From an uncultured Prevotellaceae bacterium (lineage in GTDB: Bacteria; Bacteroidota; Bacteroidia; Bacteroidales; Muribaculaceae): a stretch of DNA of 64,000 bases. Shown piece after piece: positions 25,877 through 34,565 of the stretch. The stretch's first letter is position 1, and each line of letters begins with the position of its first letter. The stretch lies in assembly GCA_900318345.1 (NCBI GenBank), contig ONKD01000013.1, forward strand, positions 1-64,000, given 5' to 3'. Made by a program: the position numbers and the translations under genes. Below the pieces are notes generated by a model, which did not search any database, had not been told where the DNA came from, and saw only the letters and a program-made list of their open reading frames with translations.

Positions 25877-27106
25877 ATGAAGAAATTAGCTTTACTCATT
25901 ACGTGTGTGGCTGTTGCGCTCTCAGCCTCGGCCATCGTTCAGTCATCGGGCAACGCCTATCGCCCGATGGACAAGTTGCAGCATGCTGGCAAGATGAAAG
26001 CCCCGTCGCGTGTGGACATCATCACTGAGCAACCCGAGGGCACCGTTGTGAACTATACCCGTGGCGGTGAGTATATGACAGTGAGCCTCTATGGCTATGA
26101 ATCCGCTTATCAGACGGGTCGCGTGAAGTTGGTTTATGCCGATGACGGCCAGACTGTTTACATCCAGGATCCCTTGTGCTATGGTGAGGGCGTTGGTGCC
26201 TGGGTTCAAGGTCAGTTGAGTGATGATGGCTTGACCATCAGTGTGCCGCTGGGACAGTATGTCGCCTATAACGATGAATATGATTATGGTTTGGTTCTCG
26301 CTTGGGGCTCAACTATGGTCATCGACTTGGGTGATGACTTCTACTGGCTCGATTTCTATGCCGATGAGACCAAGACCGAGGTGTGCTATGCCGTTGACCC
26401 TGAAAACGGCACCATCACGATGCTGGACAGCGAGGGAAGCGTGGATAACCCTTATCCCTATGATTGCGAGGCTACGGGCCTGGCTGGCGTGTGGAGCGAT
26501 GACGGTACGGTGGCAACCATCGAGTGGGGTTCGACATGGACTGTGATGGGAGAGACCGTTCCTGCCGTTCCGGCTAACCCCGAGGTCACCGATTTCTTTG
26601 ATAGCGGCCGTGAGGACGGTTTCACCCGTCTTGACTTCAACATCAACCTGTTTGACGTTGAAGGCAATCCGCTGAACTCCGATTATCTGACCTATAGCAT
26701 CTATGTCGATAACGATGAGTTGTTCACTTTTGATTATGACACCTATGGCGCAAACAACGGTTTCGACACCGACATGACCGAGATACCTTACGGCTACAGC
26801 GGTTATGACTTCTACTTGCGCCGAGTTTACTTCTACCGCACCAATGAGGGTGATAATCCCTTCTTCACATGGCGCATCGGTATCCAGGTGCACTATACGG
26901 TAGAGGGTGTGCGCAACTCGTCAGATATCGTTTATCTTGAGGTGTACGAGCCGTCTGCAGTCAGCGAGATGGCTGGTGGCAAGGAGGTGAGCGCCGTGCG
27001 CTACTTCAACATGGCCGGTCAAGAGCTCTCACAGCCCCAAGGCTTGACCATCAAGGTAACCACCTTTACCGACGGCACCACAATGGCGACCAAGGTCATC
27101 AAGTAA
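25877..27106 (+). CDS. Secreted protein with type IX-like C-terminal tail, function unknown
   Basis: A 409-residue protein with a signal peptide (to ALSASA). The mature part is rich in Tyr, Asp and Gly and predicted to be all beta, with no catalytic motif that I recognise. The last 45 residues (VRYFNMAGQELSQPQ then TIKVTTFTDGTTMATKVIK) are the short C-terminal domain common on secreted proteins of Prevotella-like bacteria and similar to type IX sorting domains. The LRR protein at 49307-54406 ends the same way. Such proteins are usually taken to the cell surface. A terminator follows at 27129. Confidence 0.75.
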   Translation: MKKLALLITCVAVALSASAIVQSSGNAYRPMDKLQHAGKMKAPSRVDIITEQPEGTVVNYTRGGEYMTVSLYGYESAYQTGRVKLVYADDGQTVYIQDPLCYGEGVGAWVQGQLSDDGLTISVPLGQYVAYNDEYDYGLVLAWGSTMVIDLGDDFYWLDFYADETKTEVCYAVDPENGTITMLDSEGSVDNPYPYDCEATGLAGVWSDDGTVATIEWGSTWTVMGETVPAVPANPEVTDFFDSGREDGFTRLDFNINLFDVEGNPLNSDYLTYSIYVDNDELFTFDYDTYGANNGFDTDMTEIPYGYSGYDFYLRRVYFYRTNEGDNPFFTWRIGIQVHYTVEGVRNSSDIVYLEVYEPSAVSEMAGGKEVSAVRYFNMAGQELSQPQGLTIKVTTFTDGTTMATKVIK

Positions 27107-27128
27107 TCATCCTGATTGAATAACGATG

Positions 27129-27162
27129 GCGGCGCGACCCGAATGAACATGGGCCGCGCCGC
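27129..27162 (+). terminator. Terminator of the secreted protein gene
   Basis: A 12-bp stem (27129-27140 with 27151-27162, one G-T pair, loop of 10), very GC-rich, lies 22 nt after the stop. Confidence 0.6.
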
Positions 27163-27311
27163 TCGTATTCTGATATTTGTCCTCAAAATGTATCTAAGAT
27201 AGTATCAACGCCCCCGCCGCTCTCGCGGCACCCCCTCTTATCCAAGAGGGGGAGTAGCTAACGCCCTGATCGACAAACGACAAATTATCGAACTTACGTT
27301 TATATACAAAC

Positions 27312-27349
27312 CAATCCCGCCTGGCCCAATCGCGGGTGAGGCGGGATTG
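27312..27349 (-). terminator. Terminator of the glycerol-3-phosphate operon
   Basis: An 11-bp perfect stem (27312-27322 with 27339-27349) lies 75 nt past the porin stop codon on the minus strand and is followed there by GTTTGTATATAAA. Confidence 0.55.
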
Positions 27350-27423
27350 CAGTGATTGATAGGAAAATTCTATGATGGTAATAAGAAGTTAATCATATCT
27401 TTTCCAAACGGATTCCTTTTCGG

Positions 27424-28767
27424 TTAGAACGTGAACTGCACGCGGGCCTGAGCCACGTGGATGTTCTTGTCATTGGGCAAGAAGGGCTTGTCAAGCTTGT
27501 GCCAGGTGTAGTCAAACATGCACAGGACATACTTGTTGAACGCATAGTTCAAACCCACGGTCACGCTGTGAACGTCACCACCGCCAACGCTGGTAGCGCC
27601 GGTGCCGGGCCAATCCTCCATGTAACCGTTAGCATAGTAGTGGCCACGGCCAGCGTTGTAGTATTCGCCGTCGGTGAGGTTGTTCAGGCCAGTGTAGTTG
27701 TAGCGGGCCACGAGTTCGAGTGACTTGCCGTCCATGCCGCCCAGCAGACCTTCCTGGCGGTTGTACTTGTAGCCGTTGCCCAGGAGCTGGACACCAGCCT
27801 CTACATAACCACCAAAGAAGTTGTTGTTCTTCAGCTTGTTGGCATTCTCCCACCATTCGATGTCGCCCCAGCCGTCGATGTTGTTTTGGGCATCGATGTA
27901 GAGCGAGTAGCTGTCGCGCTTCTTGGTGACATGCTTGTAGAAGAACTCACCACGGGCAAAGAACTTTTCGTTCTGGTACAGAGCCTCAGCGCCCACGTTT
28001 ACCACGTTGTTGGCCCAGTCGAGGTCAGCGTTAACAAACTGCTCATCCTCATCAACCAGGGTCTCCATAGCCTGTCCCAGATGCAGGGTCTTCTTCAGCA
28101 CGTTGTTATAAACGGTGCCACCACCCAGGTGTGCGAAGCGTGCGCTCACGCCCACGTGCAGGGTCTGGACGTCATCGGTGATGGGACGGAACAAGTAGCG
28201 ACCAGCAACGGTAACACCGTTGAAACCAGCCTCAATCTTGTTATAGGCGTTCTCGGTGAACACACCCTGATAAGCCATGAAGCGGTCATTGTTGAACTTG
28301 TAGCTGATACCCAGCTCGCGGCCCTCGCCCAGGGCGTAGGATGAACCGGGACGGCTGATGAAGTGGTAGCTGCCCAGCGAGGTGTTGCGGGCCATCGAGC
28401 CAGCGGGGTCGTTATAATAACCCACCTTCACGGCATGCATGTTGTCGTTGTTGTCAAAGTTGCTGTACTGCAGGAAGATGTTCTTCTGTGCGAACTTGCC
28501 GCCGCCAAAACCGAAGTCGGCATAGAAATACCAGTTCTTGTAGGTCATCGAGGTGCGGATGCGGGCATCGGTGATTGAGGCACCGCTCTGCAGCGGAGTG
28601 AAGTCGCTGTGATAGTAAGCGGCATCGGCCATCATGCGGGCACCAACGGTGAATTTCACTTCCTTCTCAGCGTTCTCGAGCTCCAGAGTGGGATCGGTAT
28701 CAAAATCCTGGGCTGCTGCTGTCAGTGCGAAGATTGCCAAAAGAGGCATCAAAATATATTTTTTCAT
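27424..28767 (-). CDS. OprP/OprO-like outer-membrane porin
   Basis: The ATG at 28767 (MKKYILMPLLAIFAL to AAAQ) gives a proper signal peptide. The 447-residue product is a barrel of the phosphate-selective porin O/P family: VKFTVGARMMADAAYYH early, RIRTSMTYKNWYFYADFGFG, and a final strand ending in Phe (VQARVQFTF). It is the last gene of the glp operon, 50 nt after glpQ, so it probably lets glycerophosphodiesters or glycerol-3-phosphate cross the outer membrane. Anion selectivity is an inference from the family and the context. Confidence 0.82.
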   Translation of the reverse strand: MKKYILMPLLAIFALTAAAQDFDTDPTLELENAEKEVKFTVGARMMADAAYYHSDFTPLQSGASITDARIRTSMTYKNWYFYADFGFGGGKFAQKNIFLQYSNFDNNDNMHAVKVGYYNDPAGSMARNTSLGSYHFISRPGSSYALGEGRELGISYKFNNDRFMAYQGVFTENAYNKIEAGFNGVTVAGRYLFRPITDDVQTLHVGVSARFAHLGGGTVYNNVLKKTLHLGQAMETLVDEDEQFVNADLDWANNVVNVGAEALYQNEKFFARGEFFYKHVTKKRDSYSLYIDAQNNIDGWGDIEWWENANKLKNNNFFGGYVEAGVQLLGNGYKYNRQEGLLGGMDGKSLELVARYNYTGLNNLTDGEYYNAGRGHYYANGYMEDWPGTGATSVGGGDVHSVTVGLNYAFNKYVLCMFDYTWHKLDKPFLPNDKNIHVAQARVQFTF

Positions 28768-28817
28768 ACTGAATTGTTTCAATTTAATGTTGTTAATGTT
28801 ATTACACCAATAGCGGA

Positions 28818-30440
28818 TTAGTAACCCAGACGATCCAGGGTAGCAGCGGCGTCGGGAACAACGACGTTGGCCTGTGAGTTGTCATATTTCTGTCCGGCAT
28901 GGAAGGGGTTAGGCAGCTGGGAGTTGCCACGGAAACCGTTCTCAATCATGTAGCGCAACGACATCTCGGTGCGGTTGGTGAAGAAGCCGTCCATATAGAC
29001 GGGTACACTGCTGGGATAGCTGGTGGTGCAGTAAGGCGTGGCAGGAATCTCCAGACGCAGCAAGTCGTCAAACTCGGTTTCCCATCCATAGTTGTAGTAG
29101 CCCATGTACTTGCACATCTGTGCCCAGCTGTCGAAGCTGTAGGGATGGTTGATCATCTGGGCACGGCGAATCATGTAAGCCTGCCAGGGAGCGTTCATCT
29201 CAGGATAGTTGTTGGGAGCACCGCTGATGGCCGGGCCAATGATGTGTGCGCCATTGTCCTGAGCCCACTTGATAAAGGCAGCATAGCCGGTGGGGGTGTC
29301 ATAGGCGATGTCGGTAGCATAGGCCGGCTCGCTGATCCACAGCAGGTAGCACATGGGGATGCGGCCCTTGAAGACGTCGTTGGCACGACGCAGTGCATCA
29401 AACGAGAAGGTCTGCAGGATGACGCGACCGCGGGTGTTACCCACGTTTACCTTGCCATTCCTGTAGAAGGGCTGCTCGCCGGGATCGTTGGTGATGATGT
29501 TCCAGCCACACTCGGCCAGAGCGTCATACACACGCTGCTCCATGTTGCCGGGGTTCAGCCAGCTCTCCTTGAACTCGACATAGATGCCGGGACGGTTGCC
29601 GGTATCCTCAGGGTCTGCCTCATAAGCGTTGGCGAAGTCGTACTCGATGAAGTCCATGTACTTGGCGTTGTACTCGCCCTTGGCCTTGATGGCATCGTAA
29701 ATCTGCTGCAGGGTCATGCCTTGATACTCGTCCTTGATTTTGTAGGTGAGTACGCGGCGACCATTGGCGTCACGCACCAGGCGCTTGCCCTGTGCATAGG
29801 CGATCTGGTCCTGGATGGCACTGATGTAGAGGCCATTGCTGTAAACGATGTGACCGTTCTCAAAGCGGCCGTTCTCGGTAGCCTTGAAGGTGGGACGAGC
29901 CTGTTCCAGTGAGCTCTCGTTGAACCAGCTGCCGGCATCGAGCATGAGCAGCTCAGCATAGTAGTAGCTCAGGGTGTAGAACGGACGGAAGGCGGCCATG
30001 TCGCGGCCATACTGTGCCTCGGCATCGGCACGAGTGAAGCCCAGACTCATGTAGAAGTCAACACGGCTGGCGGGGACGTTCTCGCTGAAGACGTTCTCGA
30101 TATTGGTGGTGCGCTTCAGGTTCTCATCGTGGTTAGCAAGCACGATACCGTCCTTGGTGCACTGCACGTCGCTCTCCAGGTAGTCAGCACCCATCTCACG
30201 GGCCCAACGCCACGATGCCTCGGTCTCCTCGGGAGCCCAGAAGGTGGAGCCGCGGTGCGCGATAACTGCGTACAAGGGCACATAGTCACGAACCTTGGCC
30301 AACTCGTTGTTCAGCACCTGAACTTCAACACGCTTGGCATCAAGTTTCTCATTGGTGAACTGCTGTTCTTCCTCACATGAGGTGAAGGCTGCAAGCACAA
30401 TGGCGCTCAACAAGCCTACTCTTAAGAGTTTTTTAAACAT
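28818..30440 (-). CDS. glpQ: Glycerophosphodiester phosphodiesterase lipoprotein
   Basis: The ATG at 30440 gives a signal peptide with lipobox LAAFTSC; the longer frame from 30506 adds a polar leader with no signal. The 540-residue product has the GDPD domain: AHRGSTFWAPEET for the catalytic His and metal-binding Glu, then ADYLESDVQCTKDGIVLANHD for the second Glu/Asp pair and catalytic His, then LKRTT. It splits glycerophosphodiesters into glycerol-3-phosphate and an alcohol. A long insert follows the first third (about 130-200), so it is larger than E. coli GlpQ (about 350 residues). It lies between glpT and the porin. Confidence 0.88.
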   Translation of the reverse strand: MFKKLLRVGLLSAIVLAAFTSCEEEQQFTNEKLDAKRVEVQVLNNELAKVRDYVPLYAVIAHRGSTFWAPEETEASWRWAREMGADYLESDVQCTKDGIVLANHDENLKRTTNIENVFSENVPASRVDFYMSLGFTRADAEAQYGRDMAAFRPFYTLSYYYAELLMLDAGSWFNESSLEQARPTFKATENGRFENGHIVYSNGLYISAIQDQIAYAQGKRLVRDANGRRVLTYKIKDEYQGMTLQQIYDAIKAKGEYNAKYMDFIEYDFANAYEADPEDTGNRPGIYVEFKESWLNPGNMEQRVYDALAECGWNIITNDPGEQPFYRNGKVNVGNTRGRVILQTFSFDALRRANDVFKGRIPMCYLLWISEPAYATDIAYDTPTGYAAFIKWAQDNGAHIIGPAISGAPNNYPEMNAPWQAYMIRRAQMINHPYSFDSWAQMCKYMGYYNYGWETEFDDLLRLEIPATPYCTTSYPSSVPVYMDGFFTNRTEMSLRYMIENGFRGNSQLPNPFHAGQKYDNSQANVVVPDAAATLDRLGY

Positions 30441-30480
30441 AAGTAGTTTGGTTTTAATGAATATAATATTGAATGATTGA

Positions 30481-31908
30481 TTATTTCTTTTCTTCGATGT
30501 GCTCACCCTTGCGGTCAGCTACGAGGTATTGCTCCTCCTTGTAGGTCAATGCCATGAAGAAGATAGCAAGCAAGCAACCCACGATAAGCAGGATAAACGG
30601 CATATCCCAGCCGCCAGTGCTCTCGGCAACATAACCCAGTACCGAGTTGGCCAGGATGGCTGTACCCAGCACGTAGCCCATGAAGCCAGTCAAACCGGCT
30701 GCGGTACCTGCTGCATTCTTGGGTGCCAGGTCAAGTGCCTGCACGCCGATGAGCATCACGGGACCGTAAATCAGGAAGCCGATGGCAATCAGGCAGCCGA
30801 TGACAACGCTCAGGTTAGTCATGTTCTGCCAGTAAATCACAATAGCGATGATGATGAGTGCCATGAAGATCATCGTGGGCAGCGCGCGGCGGCCATTGAA
30901 GACCTTGTCGCTCAACCAGCCGCAGAAGATGGTACCCGGGATGGCAGCGATCTCATAGGCGAAGTAAGCCCAACCGGCGTTCTTGATGTCAACGCCCTGC
31001 TCGCTCAGGATGGTGGGGGCCCAGTCCAGGCAGCCATAGCGCACCATGTAAATAAACGAGTTGGCCAGTGCGATGTACCACAGGAACTTGTTGCTGAGCA
31101 CGGTCTTGAAGATTTGACCCACGCTGAGCGACTGCTCGCTCTTCTTCTCGTCATAGTTCTTGGAAGCGCTTCCGCTCCATTTCTCAATCGAGGGCAGACC
31201 ACAGGACTGAGGCGTGTCGCGAATCAGAATGTAGGCAATAATCGCAATTAGGATAGCTACAGCAGCGGGGAAGGCATAGGTGCCAATGAGGAAGTACATC
31301 TTCTCATCATTGCCATAGAACCATGAGCCGAACCACATCGCGCCATAAGCAGCCATGGGACCCACTAGGGCGCCGCCCACGTTGTGGGCGCAATTCCACA
31401 CGCTCATCCAGGTACCGCGTTCCTTGATTGAGAACCAGCGTGTCATCACACGGCCGCACGGAGGCCAGCCCATGCCCTGGAACCAACCCACAAGGAAGTT
31501 AAATGCTCCCATCAGGAACACAGCGAGGCCTTTGCGCTCGGGGTGACCAATGGGATCGAGCATCGTGATGGGAACCATCATGAACAGCATGGCAATGGCT
31601 GACAAAATCAGGCCTAGCGGCAGGAAGCGACGGGCGTTGCTGCGATCGCTGATGCTGGCCATGACAAACTTGGAGAAGCCATAGGCCACGGCATTCATTG
31701 CCAAGGCAGTACCCAGCATACCCTTGGTAAAGCCAAAGGGCTCGAGCATGGGAATCGCCATGGAGAAATTCTTTCTCACCAGGTAGAAGCCGGCATAGCC
31801 GATGAAGATGCCGATAAAGACTTGCCAACGCAGTCTCTTGTACTTGGCATCGGCCTCGGGGCCGGTCTGTTCCGGCTTATAGGCCGGGGGCGCTAAAAAA
31901 CTTGCCAT
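30481..31908 (-). CDS. glpT: Glycerol-3-phosphate transporter (MFS)
   Basis: A 475-residue, 12-helix protein of the organophosphate:phosphate antiporter family. YLVRKNFSMAIPML matches E. coli GlpT around substrate Arg45, and MVRYGCLDWAPTILSE matches the region of Arg269. The WPPCGRVMTRWFSIKERG stretch has Arg where E. coli GlpT has His165, as in UhpT. The genes on both sides (glpC, glpQ) support glycerol-3-phosphate as substrate. It exchanges G3P for phosphate across the inner membrane and is the only inner-membrane carrier in this operon. Confidence 0.92.
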   Translation of the reverse strand: MASFLAPPAYKPEQTGPEADAKYKRLRWQVFIGIFIGYAGFYLVRKNFSMAIPMLEPFGFTKGMLGTALAMNAVAYGFSKFVMASISDRSNARRFLPLGLILSAIAMLFMMVPITMLDPIGHPERKGLAVFLMGAFNFLVGWFQGMGWPPCGRVMTRWFSIKERGTWMSVWNCAHNVGGALVGPMAAYGAMWFGSWFYGNDEKMYFLIGTYAFPAAVAILIAIIAYILIRDTPQSCGLPSIEKWSGSASKNYDEKKSEQSLSVGQIFKTVLSNKFLWYIALANSFIYMVRYGCLDWAPTILSEQGVDIKNAGWAYFAYEIAAIPGTIFCGWLSDKVFNGRRALPTMIFMALIIIAIVIYWQNMTNLSVVIGCLIAIGFLIYGPVMLIGVQALDLAPKNAAGTAAGLTGFMGYVLGTAILANSVLGYVAESTGGWDMPFILLIVGCLLAIFFMALTYKEEQYLVADRKGEHIEEKK

Positions 31909-31961
31909 AATTCTTTTGAAGTTTTAAGTTGTTGATTTATATAATGTTATTAAAAGTCTCA

Positions 31962-33221
31962 TTAAATTGAATTAGCCCGGCGGGTGGCATCCACATCGAG
32001 GGCGTCAGCGAGGACGCTGATGGGGTTCTCGACAGGCAGGCCTGTTGACATCTCGATCTGCCACTTGCAGGTCTCACAATCGGTCGTGACCGCCTCGACC
32101 TTGGCATCCTCGATGTGCTTGAACAGTACACTGCCGATGGCTTGGGAACGCTCATAGTTCTCTTTCTTGAAACCATAGGTGCCCGAGATGCCGCAGCATT
32201 CCTGTTCCAGCTCCACCAGGTCGAGTCCTGGAATCATGCGCAGCAGCTCAATGCTGTACAGTTGCCAGCCCATGCGCTGCATGTGGCAGGCGGTGTGATA
32301 AGCCATGCGTCGCTTGTAGTCTTGCCTAAAGACGAGTTTCACTTTCTCCTCATCCACAAGATTGTAGATAAAACGTGTTGCGAGCATGATGCCGTCGCGC
32401 ACGTCGCTCGTGTCAACGTCCAGTAACGAGGGGTACTCGTCACGCAGGTTGAACGTGCAGCTCGAGCTCGTGGTCAGCACCGTGCGGTGGGCAATATTCA
32501 CCGATTGGCGGATGCTCGCGGCATTGGTGCGCGCCTGACGCTTAGCTTGCTTGTATAACCCGTTGGCGATGAGGGCGACACCGCAGCATTGCTCCTTGTC
32601 TAGCATGTGTACGCCATATCCAATGGCATTCATTAGCTTAACCAGGTCTTGGCCCAGTTTAGGAAAGTTGTAATTGACGTAGCAGCCATGGAAATAACTC
32701 ACGTGATTGCTGAACGCGTCTTGCTGCTTGGCGGCATGGCGCTTGAACCAGGTCGTGAACTTCTGTCGGCTATAGGCTGGGAAGGTGCGGTGTTTGTCAA
32801 TGGCCATCACGCTATCCATCACCAGCTTGGTGGGCGACAGGCCCAGCGTGGCATTGGCTATGGGTGCTACAAGGTTGGCCACCTTGCCCAGCAGATCGGT
32901 ATTGGCAAGCATCGTGTCGCGCAGGCTGGCACGCTGTCCTTCTCCTGCTCTCATGCGTGCGTGTTGTATGATGTCGGCAATGTGTACGCCACTCGGGCAA
33001 GCCACTTCGCAACGCTTGCAGTTCAGGCACAGCTTCAGTGCCTTGTCATAATAGGCAGGGTCCTTCAAGCGATACCGCTCACCGTCGGGACCAGCCTGCT
33101 TGGGACCGGGATAGTCGGTAGTTACAGCGGTAACAGGACACACGGTGGTGCAGATGCTGCACTTGGTGCATTCTTCAAAATTGTTGTCGCTGATGTTGCA
33201 CAGTTGCATTCTTTCAGCCAT
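31962..33221 (-). CDS. glpC: Anaerobic glycerol-3-phosphate dehydrogenase subunit C
   Basis: A 419-residue protein. Two 4Fe-4S motifs lie near the N-terminus, CTKCSICTTVCPV and CLNCKRCEVACP. Two CCG domains follow (HGCYVNYNFPKLG ... EQCCG and CHMQRMGWQL ... QECCGISGTYG), which hold a further cluster and pass electrons to menaquinone. It anchors the GlpAB dimer to the membrane. It follows glpB after 96 nt and precedes glpT by 53 nt on the same strand. The length is normal for GlpC. Confidence 0.94.
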   Translation of the reverse strand: MAERMQLCNISDNNFEECTKCSICTTVCPVTAVTTDYPGPKQAGPDGERYRLKDPAYYDKALKLCLNCKRCEVACPSGVHIADIIQHARMRAGEGQRASLRDTMLANTDLLGKVANLVAPIANATLGLSPTKLVMDSVMAIDKHRTFPAYSRQKFTTWFKRHAAKQQDAFSNHVSYFHGCYVNYNFPKLGQDLVKLMNAIGYGVHMLDKEQCCGVALIANGLYKQAKRQARTNAASIRQSVNIAHRTVLTTSSSCTFNLRDEYPSLLDVDTSDVRDGIMLATRFIYNLVDEEKVKLVFRQDYKRRMAYHTACHMQRMGWQLYSIELLRMIPGLDLVELEQECCGISGTYGFKKENYERSQAIGSVLFKHIEDAKVEAVTTDCETCKWQIEMSTGLPVENPISVLADALDVDATRRANSI

Positions 33222-33317
33222 AATATCCCATTAAAAAATCATCAATCAAATCGTTATCTTGTCTATCTCAAATCGTTGTTGAGGCTGGGGTGCCTCGATT
33301 AGCGGCCGTTATTTGCT

Positions 33318-34565
33318 TTATTTGCCGCTAAGAATATTTTTTGCTGCGGCTAGTGCCGTCAACAGGGATACGCCGGTGCCGTCACCCATTTTAATTGCGT
33401 CATGGCCGCTCAATACCGAGCCGATGGCATGCAGATTCTGGATGGGCTTGCCCTGCTTCATGCAACGCAGGTCACCGTCGGTTGCAACGCCATAGCGTGA
33501 ATAGGCCTGTGGCTCCAGCACGTCAAAGCGGGTCCATTGCTCGCGGTCGCCGTCGGCATCCACATCAAGGTCAAACACGGGCTCATAGACGCGTTCATAA
33601 TCCGCAACGAGGCCTCGGCTGATAAATGAACCGGTGGCAAGCACATAGTTGTTTGCCCTCAATGGCATGTCTCCCAATTTGGCAGTCGTGACACTCAACA
33701 GCCTGTCGCCATCAAACTGGCCGCTCACGGCACTATCGCCCATCAGGTAGTTACCTCCCAGCATTTTAAAGTAGTGGCGCAACAGGGTCTGCATCCTGCC
33801 GCCGGCCACTGATGGGGGCAACGTGGCTACGAGGCGCAACGGCTTCTTCACCAGCGATTGCAAGGTTTGGAAATCGGTGCTATCGGTTTGGCCAAACACG
33901 CTGGGCAGCAGCACCATTTCGGCTTCTCCCGCCAGGTTGTTGATTTGGTCGGCTATGCGTTGCAAGGCGTTGTGGCTCACGAGTCGCTTGGTCAGCGTTG
34001 TGGCGCGCATCTCGCTGGGACTACGGCGCAGGGCCGTGATATCGTCGGTAGTGAATTCGACGGTCTTCACCTCAAAGCCCAGTTCGCGCAGGCCCTGTGC
34101 CAGCATGCCGTTGGGCTGGTCAAAGAAGCCCCTGATGCACATCAGTACCAGATGCTTCGCGGGCAGTTTACCAAGGCTGTCGATGCGCATGTTCTCATTC
34201 AGTGTGAGCCATGCGGGCTTGGCGACACCCATCGGCGTGATGCGCCAATGGTTGACTGCCGCGCTTCCTTCCATGTCGATGCCTGCGTCGGCCAGCAGTT
34301 GCTTGGCCTCGTCAGCGAGTGCAGCAATGTTGTCGGCTCCTATCTTGCTGTAGGGATGGCTTTGGGGTAGGGTGCCGATGGCCTCTAGTGGGGCAGTGAC
34401 GGCTTTCCCCTCAATGTGGCCCAGCAACTCCATCGATCCGCCGTTGAACAGCAGCGTGCTCTGGCCGCTGGCAACGATGGTGACGCGCTGTCCGCGCTTG
34501 GCAAGCGCGATGCCGCAGGTGAGGCCGCTCAGGCCTCCGCCCATGATGACGGTATCCATTCTCAT
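33318..34565 (-). CDS. glpB: Anaerobic glycerol-3-phosphate dehydrogenase subunit B
   Basis: A 415-residue flavoprotein subunit. The dinucleotide-binding start MDTVIMGGGLSGLTCGIALA is typical. NGGSMELLG follows, and GSFISRGLVADYERVYEPVFDL late in the protein is a GlpB signature. Its start codon overlaps the glpA stop as ATGA, so translation is coupled. With GlpA and GlpC it oxidises glycerol-3-phosphate to dihydroxyacetone phosphate when oxygen is absent. Confidence 0.92.
   Translation of the reverse strand: MRMDTVIMGGGLSGLTCGIALAKRGQRVTIVASGQSTLLFNGGSMELLGHIEGKAVTAPLEAIGTLPQSHPYSKIGADNIAALADEAKQLLADAGIDMEGSAAVNHWRITPMGVAKPAWLTLNENMRIDSLGKLPAKHLVLMCIRGFFDQPNGMLAQGLRELGFEVKTVEFTTDDITALRRSPSEMRATTLTKRLVSHNALQRIADQINNLAGEAEMVLLPSVFGQTDSTDFQTLQSLVKKPLRLVATLPPSVAGGRMQTLLRHYFKMLGGNYLMGDSAVSGQFDGDRLLSVTTAKLGDMPLRANNYVLATGSFISRGLVADYERVYEPVFDLDVDADGDREQWTRFDVLEPQAYSRYGVATDGDLRCMKQGKPIQNLHAIGSVLSGHDAIKMGDGTGVSLLTALAAAKNILSGK

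Larger units (their letters stand above)
27107..27423. other. Convergent intergenic region with three hairpins
   Basis: Besides the two terminators (27129-27162 and 27312-27349), a third stem, CCCCCTCTT/AAGAGGGGG, lies at about 27230-27252. No gene is seen. The middle stem resembles interspersed repeats common between convergent Bacteroidales genes. Confidence 0.5.
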
